A stretch of 33,652 bases of DNA, taken from positions 827,831 to 861,482 of the forward strand of contig BFEA01000029.1 of the NCBI GenBank assembly GCA_003427395.1. The letters run 5' to 3'. Shown one piece after another: positions 1-10,977 of this stretch. Position numbers and translations under genes: made by a program. The notes beneath the pieces were generated by a model, which worked only from the letters and a program-made list of their open reading frames with translations, was not told the origin of the DNA and searched no databases. This DNA comes from Chara braunii. Lineage: Eukaryota; Streptophyta; Charophyceae; Charales; Characeae. The number at the start of each line of letters is the position of its first letter. Positions within the stretch are counted from its first letter, which is position 1.

Positions 1-156
1 AAGGGAGAGGGTCAAGGTGGCGGCCAGTTATTAGCACGAAGTTAGTCGGGAGGAAGATTACTTCGAGAGCGTGGAGGGGTTTTCTTTGCCAGGATGTCTC
101 TGGTGTCCTCCACAGGTTCCATTTTATGTTCTGCGCAATATCTAGTTCAAAAAATA

Positions 157-1262
157 TTATTTGCGGGTCCTGCCATAGTTGGTGGTAGGATTCCCGAATG
201 GCTTCCTTACTACGAGGTCCTTTTCCTCCCGATAATCTGAGATAAAGGATTTCCAGCCGTCATGAGTCCTTGATGTGATATCCTCCGCTATGGCTTGATG
301 CGCTTGCTGTAGCCTAAATCGGTGGTTTTTCCTTTGAAAGGAACATCTAGCTCTCCTGGCCAACATGAGAACCTGCAATCTCATGTATAACAATAGATTG
401 GTGGCGAAGGGAGATCATGATTGCGCCATCAAGTGTTGGTTCTTGCCGAGCAGCGAGAGGTTAATGACCAATGGGATATGGTTGCCTGTGAGGGAGTGGA
501 ACTCGACGCCCCACCAACGCCACAATTGGGTCACCATCGGGCATGTCAACAAATTGTGTTCAAATGTTGCCCAAGCTGGCGGAGTAAACATGTCGTAGTA
601 GGTACATATGGGGGACATCAATCCCTTCCGTTCAAGGACTGTGCTGGACAATAGCCACTCGGGGGTGGCAAACAACGATGGAGGATTTCCCATTGCATGA
701 CTCTGGGATTCATAGGCATGATCTTGGAGTACTTAGCCCATAGCAAGTCCGTCATCAGTTGTTAGTCCATCGATAAGTTTCGCAACCATCGGCGATATAT
801 TGATTGGTCGATTGATACCCGGGGGCTCGAGGCTCTGTAGCTCCCTTTAACAGTGTAGTCCCTAATGTGCATCGATTTTTGTCCGGGCCACTCCCATTCT
901 CCCAGGTCAAAGAGCAACCTAGCAAGCGGCATGGTAGGGTTCATACACAAATGTGTCGTCCCGGTGGTCCCCATAACACATACGTGCATGAGACCCAACC
1001 CACTTTCGTTGCCATCCAAATTATCATTCCGTGTGAGTTTGGAAAATCGGGCTCTTGGTAGGTCGGGCTCATAGGCTTCCAGTGAGCACAAACCCTTTTT
1101 ATTTTGTTGAACCTTATAAACTGTGAGCAGGATGAGCGAATTGGCGTGCCTAATCACCCAATCATCTTTGTGGACTGAGGGACCCTTCATAAGAGCTAGC
1201 CGCCAAGTTGGAAGGAGAGTCTCCCTCAACTTAAAAAAAAGAAAAAAAAAGGCCATCTGCAA
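157..1262 (-). pseudogene. LINE ORF2 C-terminal fragment, broken (copy 1)
   Basis: This is the region after the reverse transcriptase of a non-LTR retrotransposon, reading leftwards. The upstream part (762-1262) contains YTVKGSYR, resembling the 'FSVKSAY' motif found between the RT and the zinc-binding domain in plant-type LINEs. Reading continues past a TAA at about 762 into WEILHRCLP. It then changes frame near 672 at a C-rich run (CCACCCCCGAG), which looks like a one-base insertion. The next frame (415-693) has a zf-RVT-like stretch: C.YYDMF, then EHNLLTCPMVTQLWRWW. After an in-frame TGA at 415-417 the same frame continues to 157 with a basic helical tail. The endonuclease and RT domains are absent, so the copy is truncated at its 5' end. 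It is dead. Assignment rests on motif recognition, not on a database search. Confidence 0.7.
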
Positions 1263-1736
1263 GAGATAGGAGTGATGATATCGGCATGCCCTCCTATCTA
1301 TCCTAAGGGTGGCTCCTGTCTATTGGGGAGGAGGATCACCTGCTGGAAAGTGGGTACAACGTCCCCATAAAAACAAATATGATATACATTGAGCATGATT
1401 GAGGGCAGTGATGCCTCTTCAGTCCATGATGAACCGCCATATCTATCTAAAAAATCAAGCTATCCTACCCTTCAGAAAACAGTGTATAAATTTGAAGATC
1501 ACACTCCCTCTCTGCCAAACCACTGCAGCTCTACCAGAGTGAGTTGTAAACGTGGAAAGAGGTCTATAAAACATTTTGGAGATCTAAGGGAAGATTCAGG
1601 CTGCAACGCGAGCTACTCCCTGAAGCTGAGATGGCAGTTTCTCTTGAGAGGTTCCTCCAAACCTTTTCTTGAGTCTCTATACTTTACCCACATCCTCCCC
1701 TTGAATTCCCCCAGGTCAGTTCAAGATAAAATTTTG
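1263..1736. other. non-coding interval, no gene seen
   Basis: No convincing coding frame. A plus-strand frame at 1389-1778 ends in a run of phenylalanines made by the T tract and shows no domain. The stretch may be 3' untranslated sequence of the LINE copy to its right. Confidence 0.4.
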
Positions 1737-1776
1737 ATTTTTTTTTTTTTTATATCTTTTTTTTTTTTTTTTTTTT
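1737..1776 (-). repeat. T-rich tract, possible LINE poly(A) tail
   Basis: Two long T runs are separated by TATATC. Read on the minus strand this is a poly(A) tract. It lies downstream of the second LINE fragment (2.3-3.1 kb), so it may be that copy's 3' tail. This is inference from position only. Confidence 0.4.
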
Positions 1777-1969
1777 GATGTTAGTTTGATTTTAGTTATC
1801 TCTCATTGTACTCCGATTTCAGTCTGAAGAAATCGAACAATTATATACGGGATTTCCCCTTCTCCCAAGGTCACGTTCTCTTTTACTAGGGTGCACCGTT
1901 TGTCCCAGAGAGACCATAATACCGCCTTTTGGCCAATAGTAAACAAATAATATTGAAATTCAGAAACTT

Positions 1970-2315
1970 GAACGACCATTTCGTCAGATGGACATTTTTT
2001 ATTTTTTGAACGAAATTGAAACCGATTTTTTTGGCCGAAAACTCGTCAAAATTTGTTGTTCCTGAGGGTCCAGCGTTTTACAAACGCTAGATCCCTTGGT
2101 TGTACATTGACCTAGATTGAGACCAAGCACCTCCAGGCAGGACTGCCTGGAGGTACCTAGTCTCAAGCTAGGTCCATGTACAGCCAGGGGGTCCAGCGTT
2201 TTACAAACGCCAGACCCTCATGAACAACAAATTTTGACGAGTTTTGGGCCAAAAAACTCGGTTTCAATTTCGTTCCAAAAATAAAGGATGTCCATTTTGA
2301 CGAAATGGCAGTTGT
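1970..2315. mobile_element. foldback (long inverted repeat) MITE-like element
   Basis: The two halves are imperfect reverse complements of each other around a centre at 2141-2142. The perfect central stem is CTCCAGGCAG at 2131-2140 pairing with CTGCCTGGAG at 2143-2152. The arms continue outward over about 170 bases each: AACGAAATTGAAACCGA near 2020 pairs with TCGGTTTCAATTTCGTT near 2270, and CCATTTCGTC near 1977 pairs with GACGAAATGG near 2299. Each arm contains a smaller palindrome, AGCGTTTTACAAACGCT. It encodes nothing and resembles a foldback MITE. Outer ends and target duplication could not be fixed by eye. It sits in the 3' part of the second LINE fragment. Confidence 0.75.
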
Positions 2316-3111
2316 TGGAAGTCTATAGGCTCCCATTGACCTAGCAAAATAGCACTCCAGTCCCACAACCGTTCTATTCCAATCAACTTCCTCCAAATGC
2401 AATCCCACCGTCTTCATACTCGTAGAATTGAAACAGGACACTGCATGAAACTGTGTTCAATAATTTCACAATTTTTCCTACTAGGGAAAGTCATGTGACA
2501 AGACTTGCACCATGAGGAGCCTAAAGCTCTTTGCTCCAGAGTTGAATGATCAATGATCCAGTCGTTGCCGGTAGACACCGATAAATGATCTGCCATTAAA
2601 GGGAATCAAATTTACTTGATCTTTGTTTTAAGCTGTCAAAAAGTTAAATATTTTTAACTGTATTTATATCAATATCCAAATGTCCGGACCACCTTTCATG
2701 CACAATCGCAGCGACATTTGCCCTTGGTCTGAGTAGACGATATGCTGATTTAACCGAGAGGGATTGTAGAGTTCTTGATTTTTTTTTTTTTTTTTGATCC
2801 TCCAAACCTACTTCTCCAGGTCCAGAGGCCCAGAGGGAGTTCTTGGATAGGGTGGTGAGGATGGTAAGCTCTCCAACCTCGGTTGTCGGGAAGTATATTA
2901 ACACCCGGATCCCGTGAAGGTCCAGAAACGAGAAAAACTCCACCCGATCATTGGGGGATGGGTGTAAGAAAAACTCCTTAGTCATCTTACATAGATTCAC
3001 TAGAGCCCCCTCTGAAAGAATGTGAAGGACTTGACCCACTTCCCACTGTTCCAAAGTGCTAGTTCTCAATACCCAGTCTCCCTCTTTGAAAATAACACCT
3101 TTCCTTAGCAT
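2316..3111 (-). pseudogene. LINE ORF2 C-terminal fragment, broken (copy 2)
   Basis: This is a second LINE tail on the minus strand, from a related but distinct copy. The first frame (2644-3111) has GDWVLR and then LSVKSAYRLL, the typical motif between the reverse transcriptase and the zinc-binding domain. After frame changes, 2414-2596 carries a zf-RVT-like signature: W..C..C about 12 residues ahead of IIEHSFMQCPV. The last piece (down to about 2320) has no domain and runs into the foldback element. At least two frameshifts separate the pieces, and the RT domain is missing. The order of motifs matches copy 1 at 157-1262, so both probably come from the same clade. Confidence 0.65.
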
Positions 3112-3117
3112 TCTAAG

Positions 3118-3195
3118 GTGGGGGGGAAGGTTTAAGGCCTATGGGGCCTGGTAAGGGAGCAAAGGAGGGGGGTGGCGGGGGGGGCGGGGGGGGTT
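3118..3195 (+). repeat. G-rich low-complexity tract
   Basis: Runs of four to eight G, including GGGGCGGGGGGGG near 3180, in purine-rich surroundings. It could form a G-quadruplex. No gene is attached to it. Confidence 0.6.
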
Positions 3196-4130
3196 TATAA
3201 AATGTACATGGGTGTCGGAAGGTGGCGGTGGGGAGGAGGAAGAAAAAGACTCCGGACACAACATCCACCCCCCGGGTCCCCCATACGTTTCATGTTTTTC
3301 ACACCTCTGTGATTCGAGGAAGCTAAGGGGTTATAATATCCAAGGTGCGGGCGTGCTAAGGTGGAAGGGGTTATGATATATTGTTTTTTGTCTACAAGTT
3401 ACCATTCAACAACCATAAAAGCATTGCCACATGACATTGTCGAAGGTCAATTGCAAGGCGCCCAACATCCATAGCAAAGAAAAAAGCCTTGCAACATAGC
3501 CGTACGGAGGCATTAACGGACAAAGAAGATGAAAGTAAGTAAGAACATGCTTGCAACCACCTTAAGTTGATGAACAGGGTTAAGAGTATGAGCAAACAAA
3601 AATTCTTACATTTGCAATACATGAGAAGCAAAGTGCACACATAGTTTGGACATCCACACATGCATCAGCACATGACAAGCACAATGACACTCTTTCCACG
3701 ATTTGTACGTGAACAAAAGTCAATAATTAAACCTTAAAAAAAAAAAATACAATCATAACCGCTTCGAACAACGTCTAACAACCCGCAACAAAAGACATGT
3801 TTGCTGGAACGATGACCTCTCAACATATGTGTACGAAAACAAGAAAAAATGCAAAGTCTGCGTGTGAGTCGATGTGACGAAATAGGTTCACAGAATGTCA
3901 TACTTTTCTAATACCGACAACATGCGTGCTATAACTAACAGGTATAACCAAGCATCTCATAGGACTGGTGGCAAAAACAACTAACTACTAATGTAGCTTG
4001 ACTGTCTCTAATGTAAACATGGTGCACCAATCTCTCTAAAGTTTACATCATGACGAGTACAAATAGACCTAACTTAAAGGAAAACCGAGTCAACTAAAGA
4101 CATGCACGGAACAAAGTAACGCATACATCC
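3196..4130. other. non-coding interval, no gene seen
   Basis: AT-rich DNA. The longest frame (3392-3661, minus) is hydrophobic but has no domain, no repeat of known type and no supporting signal. I see no RNA gene here. Confidence 0.4.
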
Positions 4131-5930
4131 CTATGACTGCCCAACACCACACCCACCACGACGACCAGCACCTCTCATCGCCGATTGTGGACCGTGTGTG
4201 GACGATCGTGTCGATGAAGCTGCTATCCTCTCTCTGTCCCTCCGCCTGACCACATCAATAGGCTCCTCCACCATATCTGCGTCGAAGTCTCGCGCAACCT
4301 CCTCAACCTTTGCCAATGCAGAAGCCTCCTCCAACACTGCAATCTCCGCCTGGTGGGCTGCTATACGAGCCTCTATGTCCTTTATTGAATCCTGACGTCT
4401 CTACCCCGCATGCATAGGCAAAGCCTCCATGCCATAAGTGTACGCCCCTTCCTGGGAAGGGGAACTCCCAAAATACTACACGCGGTCCTGATACTGGGTC
4501 GGCCATTGTTGTCACAATCGGCCTGTCCTCCCACTTTTGCCCCTCTCTCTGCCCTCTGTCTCTCCTCTCTGCGTCATGCCTCCGCCGCAACGACCTCTCT
4601 CCTAAGGCTCTCATCCACTCTGCGCACATTCGACCCAGGACGGTGGTCTGATTGTCGAACATCCTTTCGCGAAGGTGACAAGGACAACGACATGTGTCCT
4701 CTCCCAACAACAGTCCCCGGTGCGGGATGTTGGGCAACGCTCTGCATGGGCAACGTGGGCAATGCTGGGGGACACATATGACTATGAGTTGCCTATCGCT
4801 GCGCTTTAGTCCTCGTTGACTCCGCCTCCTCACGCTCCAGCCTCCAGGAGACCCGGAATATGTAGGGCTGGCAGGCGTGAAAGTTGCGGGCAATGCATCT
4901 CTAGCAAGACTGCATTTGTGACGGCCAGTAGGGGTGCCGATCCACGCATCCTCCACACCCTCCCTCTCCAGCAAATCTGCCTCTACCCCTTGTGTGTCGG
5001 CTACCATGTGCAGATTTGTCTGCGGCTCGCACTGCGCTGCCTGCCCTCCCGCCTCCTCCTCGTCGCCTCATGTCATGTCCGCTATGGGAAGCTCATTTTC
5101 TGCCTGCTGAATGTCAACAGGCACCACCAACGGCAACTTTGTATGTGCATCAGCCCCCTCATGAACAATAAGCGCAGATGGGATGATGGCTATCCCATCA
5201 GGAACATATCGATTTGGGCGGTCGTGTGTGCCGCCCACCTCCTCCTTCACACTGCTCGACGGTCCACCGCCATCTGCAACGACAGCATCTCCCACGTCCG
5301 CCTCTGAACCCCCAACGTCGTCGTCATCATCATCCTTCTTGTGACTGAATCCCTGCTCCATCTCTGCACCTCGGGGTCCCATAAGTCCGACTACAACGCC
5401 ACGCACCACATCTGACCCAAAGACGATCGTGCCTCAGGCTGATCCTCCTCCCCTGACTAAGGTAAGAGGACCGTGTGATACGGGCATCTCGCCTGGCATG
5501 GGAGGGATGCAAGTGAAGGTGGAGGCCCCACATCCCCATCACAGTCGAGGATGGCGACGAAGTGGCATGGTGTGACGCGGTAGGGTGCTTGGTGGGAGAA
5601 GGTGACAACGTCAGCGGATCTCGTGGGACACGTCCCCCGCCCGAAGACTGCAAGTCAACGCCCTCTCCAAGTACAGCCTCAATAGAGTCACCCGCACCGA
5701 TGGTCTCTAGGCGTCTCATGCGCCCCACCTCCGCCAGATAAACCATCTTACCTGCCCAGTCCATCCATGCCAAACACCTCTCCTCCTCCTCATCAATGCG
5801 CGCGTCACGCTCCGCTTGAGTTTCCTCCCTCTACACATCGCTCGGATAGTAGTCGGCCATGTCCCCCACTCAAACGTGCTGACGTCTGCCAATGCCGCTG
5901 GCCCCCCCCCTGCTTCCATCTGCATCAGCT
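4131..5930 (-). pseudogene. degenerate acidic reading frame, family unknown
   Basis: Codon-like sequence runs on the minus strand through this whole stretch but hops between frames. One frame near 5740-5850 reads MADYYPSD then AERDARIDEEEERC. 5330-5773 continues with VYLAEVGRMRRLETIG and a Pro/Ser-rich part. 5068-5409 has a DDDDDD run followed by GGSEADVGDAVVADGG. That frame continues through a TGA at about 5068 into LLEREGVEDAWIG near 4950, and the tail (4131-4337) ends Arg/Gly-rich. The composition is acidic, then basic and disordered. I do not recognise the family. It could be the disordered tail of a transposon protein, possibly hAT-like, but nothing proves that. Several stops and frame changes make it non-functional. 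Confidence 0.4.
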
Positions 5931-5982
5931 GTATACTCTGTTCTTGTTTATTCTCGTTGCTCCTTTATATTTCACNCTCTTG

Positions 5983-6060
5983 TTTTTTTTTTTTTTTTTT
6001 TTTAATTATTGCTTACCCGTCTGTTGATTGATTAATTTTGTTGTTTTTATTTTTTTGATG
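5983..6060. repeat. T-rich tract
   Basis: A long T run follows an unresolved base (N) at about 5976, and more T runs follow it. It may be a poly(A) tail of a minus-strand insertion, or a simple repeat. Confidence 0.4.
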
Positions 6061-7632
6061 AGTTTCCTTTCGATGTAAAGGGTTAAGTGCTTGTTCTGAT
6101 GGTCGATTTACTCGGCTGGCCGGGGAGTCCAATCAGGGCTAGGCGGAGGGAAAGGGAGAGGGACGTAGGAGAGGAGAAAGGAGGGGGGGGGGACAGATTA
6201 TACCGGCAGAGAAGACCCTCCTGTTTATTGCCGAGCTTCCTTGGCGTTGGTCAATTCCCTCTTGTGACGTCTCCTTGCCGTCTGAGCTTCTCCTAGCCTG
6301 CTGCTCCTAGCCGCGCTGCATCCCGCCTTCTCTTGGCGTTCAAGTTCTTGGTATCCACCAACACTTGTAGCAGCACCCCGCCTTATCGCTAGTAGCTGCA
6401 ATCAACGCTCAGTCTCCTTCCGCCACGCCTGTTAGGTCCTTCGTCGTCCTTTAGCAAGCGTACTCTTTCCCGATGCTCTGGGTACCTACGGACGGCCGCA
6501 CCTAATTTCCAACACACTCCCACCCGTCGATGGTTGTTTTCTTCGCAACACTTTGGGTACCTCATCCACGTGTCAACTGCTATGTAACCCTCTGCTCTCT
6601 CTTCGATGATTGCTGTCTGCGCCACGTCGATCTTCTTCGCACTTTGGTTGTATCAACGGCTCCCTCCACATCGACTCGCCTGACACGTGGTGAAGGCTGC
6701 CCAACTCTTCTTCTGCCACGTGTCGAGAACGTAGCTATCTCCAGAGTCATGCGTGGAACCCCGCAGCTGGTTTTCCGATCCAGTCGGGGGTCGAGTCGAC
6801 AGCCACATCAGTCCGTGACGCGGTGCGGCCCAGCGCTGTTGACTCTCCGCACGTGCGCAAAGCGCATCAAAACTAAACTAACAAAACGGAGAAAATTCCA
6901 AGATCCGGATAAGCTGCCTACGAATCAGGGCTACCCTCTCATCCCCACTGGTCAAAGCCTGAGTTGCCAAGGCAGGTCTCCCACCACGCACCCTATGGAT
7001 ACAACTCAAGTTTGCTCTTCACCCGTTCTCTCTTATCCCCAGACCAGTAGCGTTCCCACTGCCCCCTGACACACTCTCACTGTGCAAAGTCGCACCGCTG
7101 CTAGTAGTTCCGCAAGTTTCCCCCTGAACCACTCTGAAATTACTTCCCTCTCTCAGTCCTAAGAGCTGCGACAATCTTCTCAGAATAACTACGCACATAT
7201 GAGAGTGGGAAAAATATAGAAATGTGGCACTACTGTGAACCATTGCTATTACGTGTTTCTAAATACGAAAAACTATAGCCGATGTATATAACTAAAATAA
7301 GGAAGAATTATACTGCTCAAAAGAGTCAAGAGACAACAACCTCTTCGGTACCCTAAAGTACGACAGAGAAGACAGAAATCCTATCGGCCTAGCAATCAAT
7401 TCGATGGACTAACCCTAACGCTATGAATCTACCAAACAAATACGGAAACAAAGCGTAGGAACTCAAAGGAATCTACCCAGCAATGAAGACCAGGTGTGGA
7501 ACCCTAAAATTCAAGTATTCCATTACTGCATATGACCAGAAGTTCTCATGAGATGGTAACATCTTCCTACTAAATTTGGATTGGAACCTGGCGCCGTAGC
7601 CCTTGGGCTTCAGGTCTCCACTCTTCCGGAAA
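6061..7632. other. non-coding interval with CACGTG motifs
   Basis: No convincing gene. The frame at 6530-7069 (plus) has no domain. Three G-box cores (CACGTG) lie within about 160 bases, near 6568, 6681 and 6717, two of them as CCACGTGTC. They could be promoter elements for transcription leftwards into the degenerate frame at 4.1-5.9 kb, or part of an unrecognised LTR. Neither idea is proven. Confidence 0.3.
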
Positions 7633-8219
7633 AGTAATTGCCAATGCTTCACTCCTGATGCTCCCGATAACAGTCCCCGCCAGGTGCTCTCCCACTGCCT
7701 CCGGAGGCGCTGCTGCCAGATGCACCGTTCGTCACGCACTAAGCTTTCTCTCTCCTTCATCGTATTCACACTCTCGGAGTCCCTATATAATTCGAGCTAT
7801 AGATCCGTTGGATGTGACTGCTGGGTTGGCCATCCGCCCATTGAAGCAGCTGGATAGACCAATGCCATAGCAAAGGCTATGGTGGGCCAAGCAGCATGCG
7901 TCGAAACCCTCTGGAGAGCTGAAGTCAAAGGTCGCAGTAATTGCCAATGCTTCACTCCTGATGCTCCCGATAGCAGTCCCACCGCCGCCAGTTGTTCTCC
8001 CACTGCCTCCGGAGGTGCTGCTGCCAGATGCACCGTTCTGTCTCCTTCATCGTATTCACACTCTCCTTATATAGTTCGAGCTACAGATCCGTTAGATATG
8101 ACTGCTGGGTTGGCCATCCGCCCATTCAAGCAGCTGGATAGACCAACGCCATAGCAAAGGCTATGGTGGACGAAGCAGCATGCGTCGAAACCCTCTGGAG
8201 AACAGAAGTCAAAGGTCGC
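7633..8219. repeat. head-to-tail duplication of a ~0.3 kb unit
   Basis: Unit 1 is 7633-7935 and unit 2 is 7936-8219. Both begin AGTAATTGCCAATGCTTCAC and both end GAAGTCAAAGGTCGC, so they abut exactly. They differ by a few substitutions and small indels; unit 2 lacks about 20 bases. Each carries a TATA-like box (CTATATAATTCGAGCT and TTATATAGTTCGAGCT) and a perfect 7-bp hairpin, CCATAGC-AAAG-GCTATGG. Frames across it are not conserved between units, so it is probably non-coding. Confidence 0.85.
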
Positions 8220-8932
8220 ATGACTCCTCTCATGCGCATCCCGGGCCTGCTCTTGCAGGCACAAGCCATTAGCTGATACCCGATATTCATTCATTGGCCA
8301 CCTCTTCATTTTACATGTAGTAATCAAGGGCTGTGTTCGGCTGATCCAATTGAAAATAGATTTTGCTCAGCTCCGATGTTGTGACCACCATATCCTTGAT
8401 GCTGTCGGACCAACGGTCTTCCTCTTCATTGGCTCCGCCTCTCGGGCCTGCTCTCGGAGGCACGAGCAGTAAACGGGATCTTCGGCACAGTAGATGATAG
8501 GCTACCTCATGCTTGCATGTGATTGCTTGTGTCCTTGAGAGTTACGTAACGCCCAGGGATCATGCTACAGAGCGCAAGGCGCTCCCAACCCACTCAAGGG
8601 TTGGTTCGAACATCATCACGCGTCGGCATAACTCCGCTATGGCGACTACTGTTCGAGGTACGCTCCTTCCCCCAACTCGTGTCATGGTCTCAGAGCATAC
8701 GTTTACCTAACAAACGCCGGCCGGCCCAGGCGCGAAAGGCGCGAAACGAGAGCGCTATCCCGCCGTGCGGAGTAGCGCTAAGTTAGCGCACCCGAGCGCT
8801 ACCGGAATGCCTGCAGTCCCCCTATTCTCTCAGGCCCCTTCTCTCAATTTCACCTTTCATTATCTAACTTTTTTCTTTTAATTCCAAAGTTCCCACTTCA
8901 TTGGTTGCAACCAAAAAAAAAAAGAATATTCA
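8220..8932. other. non-coding interval
   Basis: No gene seen. Two versions of a short motif, CGGGCCTGCTCT followed by GGCACRAGC, occur near 8241 and 8448. A patch near 8750-8800 repeats AGCGCT. GGTTCGAAC near 8603 looks like a Pol III B box but has no matching A box, so no tRNA is called. Confidence 0.3.
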
Positions 8933-9439
8933 GCGGCCTAGCTCAGTTGGTTAGGCACGCAAGTGGCACTCAGGAGGTTGTGGGTTCTAGCCCCATGACC
9001 GCCTGCGGCACACTTAGTGCCAACGGACTGTGATAGTCCTCTGGATACCCCTGATCGGTATTAGCAGGGTCTATGACCAACACGGGTGTGTGTGCGAGCG
9101 CGAGTGGGTTGTTTGTGGTGTGTGGGAGAGTGTTGGCCATAGCCTCTGCTGCTACTCACTGAGGGGTGGGGGACTATGAGAAAGGGAGACGCAGCTATTG
9201 GCAAAATGCTCGGTCTTTGCGTTAGCCGGACCCCCACCGGTGGCCCCACCCCATCTCTGACTACCGCTGTTGGGGTGGGGGGCAACATGGAATCCCTTCA
9301 TTGTGAGGTGGCTATGCTTGCAGGGGTCCCCTCTATATAGTCTTAGGAGTAGTGGTAGGAAGGTAGTGAAAGGCAAAAAGAATTTGAGAGAAGAACATAG
9401 AAAGAAAAGAAAAAAAAAAGAAGAAGAAAAAAAAAAAAA
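8933..9439 (+). mobile_element. tRNA-derived SINE with A-rich tail
   Basis: The head (8933-9002) is tRNA-like. It has GCGGCC at the 5' side and GACCGC at the 3' side, which can pair with one mismatch as an acceptor stem. The A box is TAGCTCAGTTGG (8939-8950) and the B box is GGTTCTAGCCC (8983-8993), one base off the usual GGTTCRA. No clean anticodon arm is visible, so this is not a working tRNA gene. An unrelated body of about 400 bases follows, ending in an A/G-rich then A-only tract at 9400-9439. That order (tRNA-like promoter, body, A tail) is the SINE plan. No target duplication could be confirmed by eye. Confidence 0.65.
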
Positions 9440-9610
9440 TCAATTTCGGGCCTCCCTCCACGACTCTCGAAATGTGCAAAACGAGAGTGAATCTTCTGCT
9501 AGAACATGGAAAGATGCACCGCCATGATTTTCGTATTTTGTGCATGTCGAGAGCAGTGGAGCGGCGCCCCTTCTCTATCAGATTGCACCGGCCGAAGGAC
9601 TTCTGACTAG

Positions 9611-10977
9611 GGGCCTCGCTGTACTACTCGCCACATCTGCAGGAATACGCTGGTTCCGTAGGCACTGGGCTGCGTGCGACAAGCTTGCTTCTATTGATGA
9701 TCTGACGGTGTCTGCTCATTTCGGGGACCTTTTCTTGGACCTCCATGAGGATTCCTCACCCCTGATTAGAATAGTTGGTCTTTGGGTGGACTCCAGGGGT
9801 AGGGCTTGGTTCAGGGAGTGGGACTGAGACCCGTTGGCCCCTGTTGCTTGGGATATTATATCCAAACTTTGTAAAGCCTTGGGCACTGGGCCCCTACAAT
9901 AAATTGACAACTTTCAACCTGGATTGCTCGGTTGTTTTATTGCCGCAGGAGGAAGGCAGAGGGCCATAGGAAGGGGAGGGAGCGTCAGTTTGATGGGGGT
10001 CATTATAGTCACCTTTCCCACCGGGTGTAGGTGGACGTAGGTGGATAGGTCTTTTGTTCTTCTTGCCTTTTCCCTCTTCTTTTGGTGCCCTTTTCCTTTT
10101 TCCTTTTGTTTCTTGTTTTTGGACAGGTGAGTTTTGAGTAGATACAGGGCCCCGCCGCACGGTGCAAGAAACGAAAAAAAAAACGACTTCGTTTCGTGAA
10201 GTCGTCGCCGCATAGCACCCACACGAACTGTGTCGGAAAAAACTCGTGAATGCTGTCAGCCTCCGAGTTCGCGAGGCCTCACGAGTGTGCCGACTCCTCC
10301 TGCCTGCAGCCCTCGCGAACTCGTAGGTCCTCCGCTGGTAGGCTGGAGGAGCTGCAAAATTTCACGAGTGTGCTGCATCGCTCCAAACGAAGTCCATCCA
10401 AGAACTTGGACCGTAGCGTCCACAAATTTGGACTGTAGCGAAATGAATCCCCCACTACTGTCGCCAGGGCGTTGTCGCTAGAGTTTTCGTGTGTGCTGTG
10501 GGGCGGTGAGGCAAAAAACGAAGCGAAACGGTGGATCAGGGCTTCACGAGGCCTCGCGACTCTGGTGATCGTTTCGTTTCGTTAGTTGTGCCGTGCGGCG
10601 AGGCCCACAGGCGGCTTGTTTTGGGATTGTGCGGAGTTTAGGCCTTGTGGTTCCTTTCTTTTTAGGGTCAGTCCTTTTGTCAGGGCAGCGGTCTTGCTTT
10701 GGCCATTTCTGCCTCTGGACGTTTTGGTCTGACACCCATCTCACTGCTGGGTTATGGCCCCAGCATTTGATTTCCGGGTTGCTTGTGGAGGGATTCCCGG
10801 CCTCCTTTTTGGTTTTGGTGTGTTCTCTTTGTGAAAAAAATAAAAATAAAAAAAATTGACAACTATTTGGGGAAAAAAAAATAAAAAATAAAAAACAAAA
10901 TGGCGGTTTATCTTTCCATGTTCTTGCAGAAGATTCGTTCTCATGTTGCGCATTTGGAGACTAGTGCAGCGACGCCC
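9611..10977. mobile_element. TIR element A (non-autonomous DNA transposon)
   Basis: The left end is GGGCCTCGCTGTACTA and the right end, reverse complemented, is GGGCGTCGCTGCACTA. Similarity continues to about 27 bases with six mismatches. A 3-bp target duplication TAG flanks both ends (9608-9610 and 10978-10980). Element B is inserted inside. No transposase frame is visible, so it is non-autonomous. Short target duplication and GGG ends recall PIF/Harbinger MITEs, but the family is unproven. Confidence 0.7.
10147..10606. mobile_element. TIR element B, nested inside element A
   Basis: The left end is GGGCCCCGCCGCACGG and the right end, reverse complemented, is GGGCCTCGCCGCACGG. The similarity goes on into an AACGAAA-rich part. 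The target duplication is ACA at 10144-10146 and 10607-10609. The element is 460 bp with no coding capacity. Subterminal DNA contains a small palindrome around CGACTTCGTTTCGTGAAGTCG. Confidence 0.8.

Noticed and set aside
3392-3661. Hydrophobic minus-strand frame, possible small membrane protein
   Set aside because: No domain, no homologue recognised and no codon or context support; such frames are common in AT-rich DNA.
8595-8625. GGTTCGAAC, a Pol III B-box match
   Set aside because: No A box at the right distance and no tRNA fold, so no gene was called.
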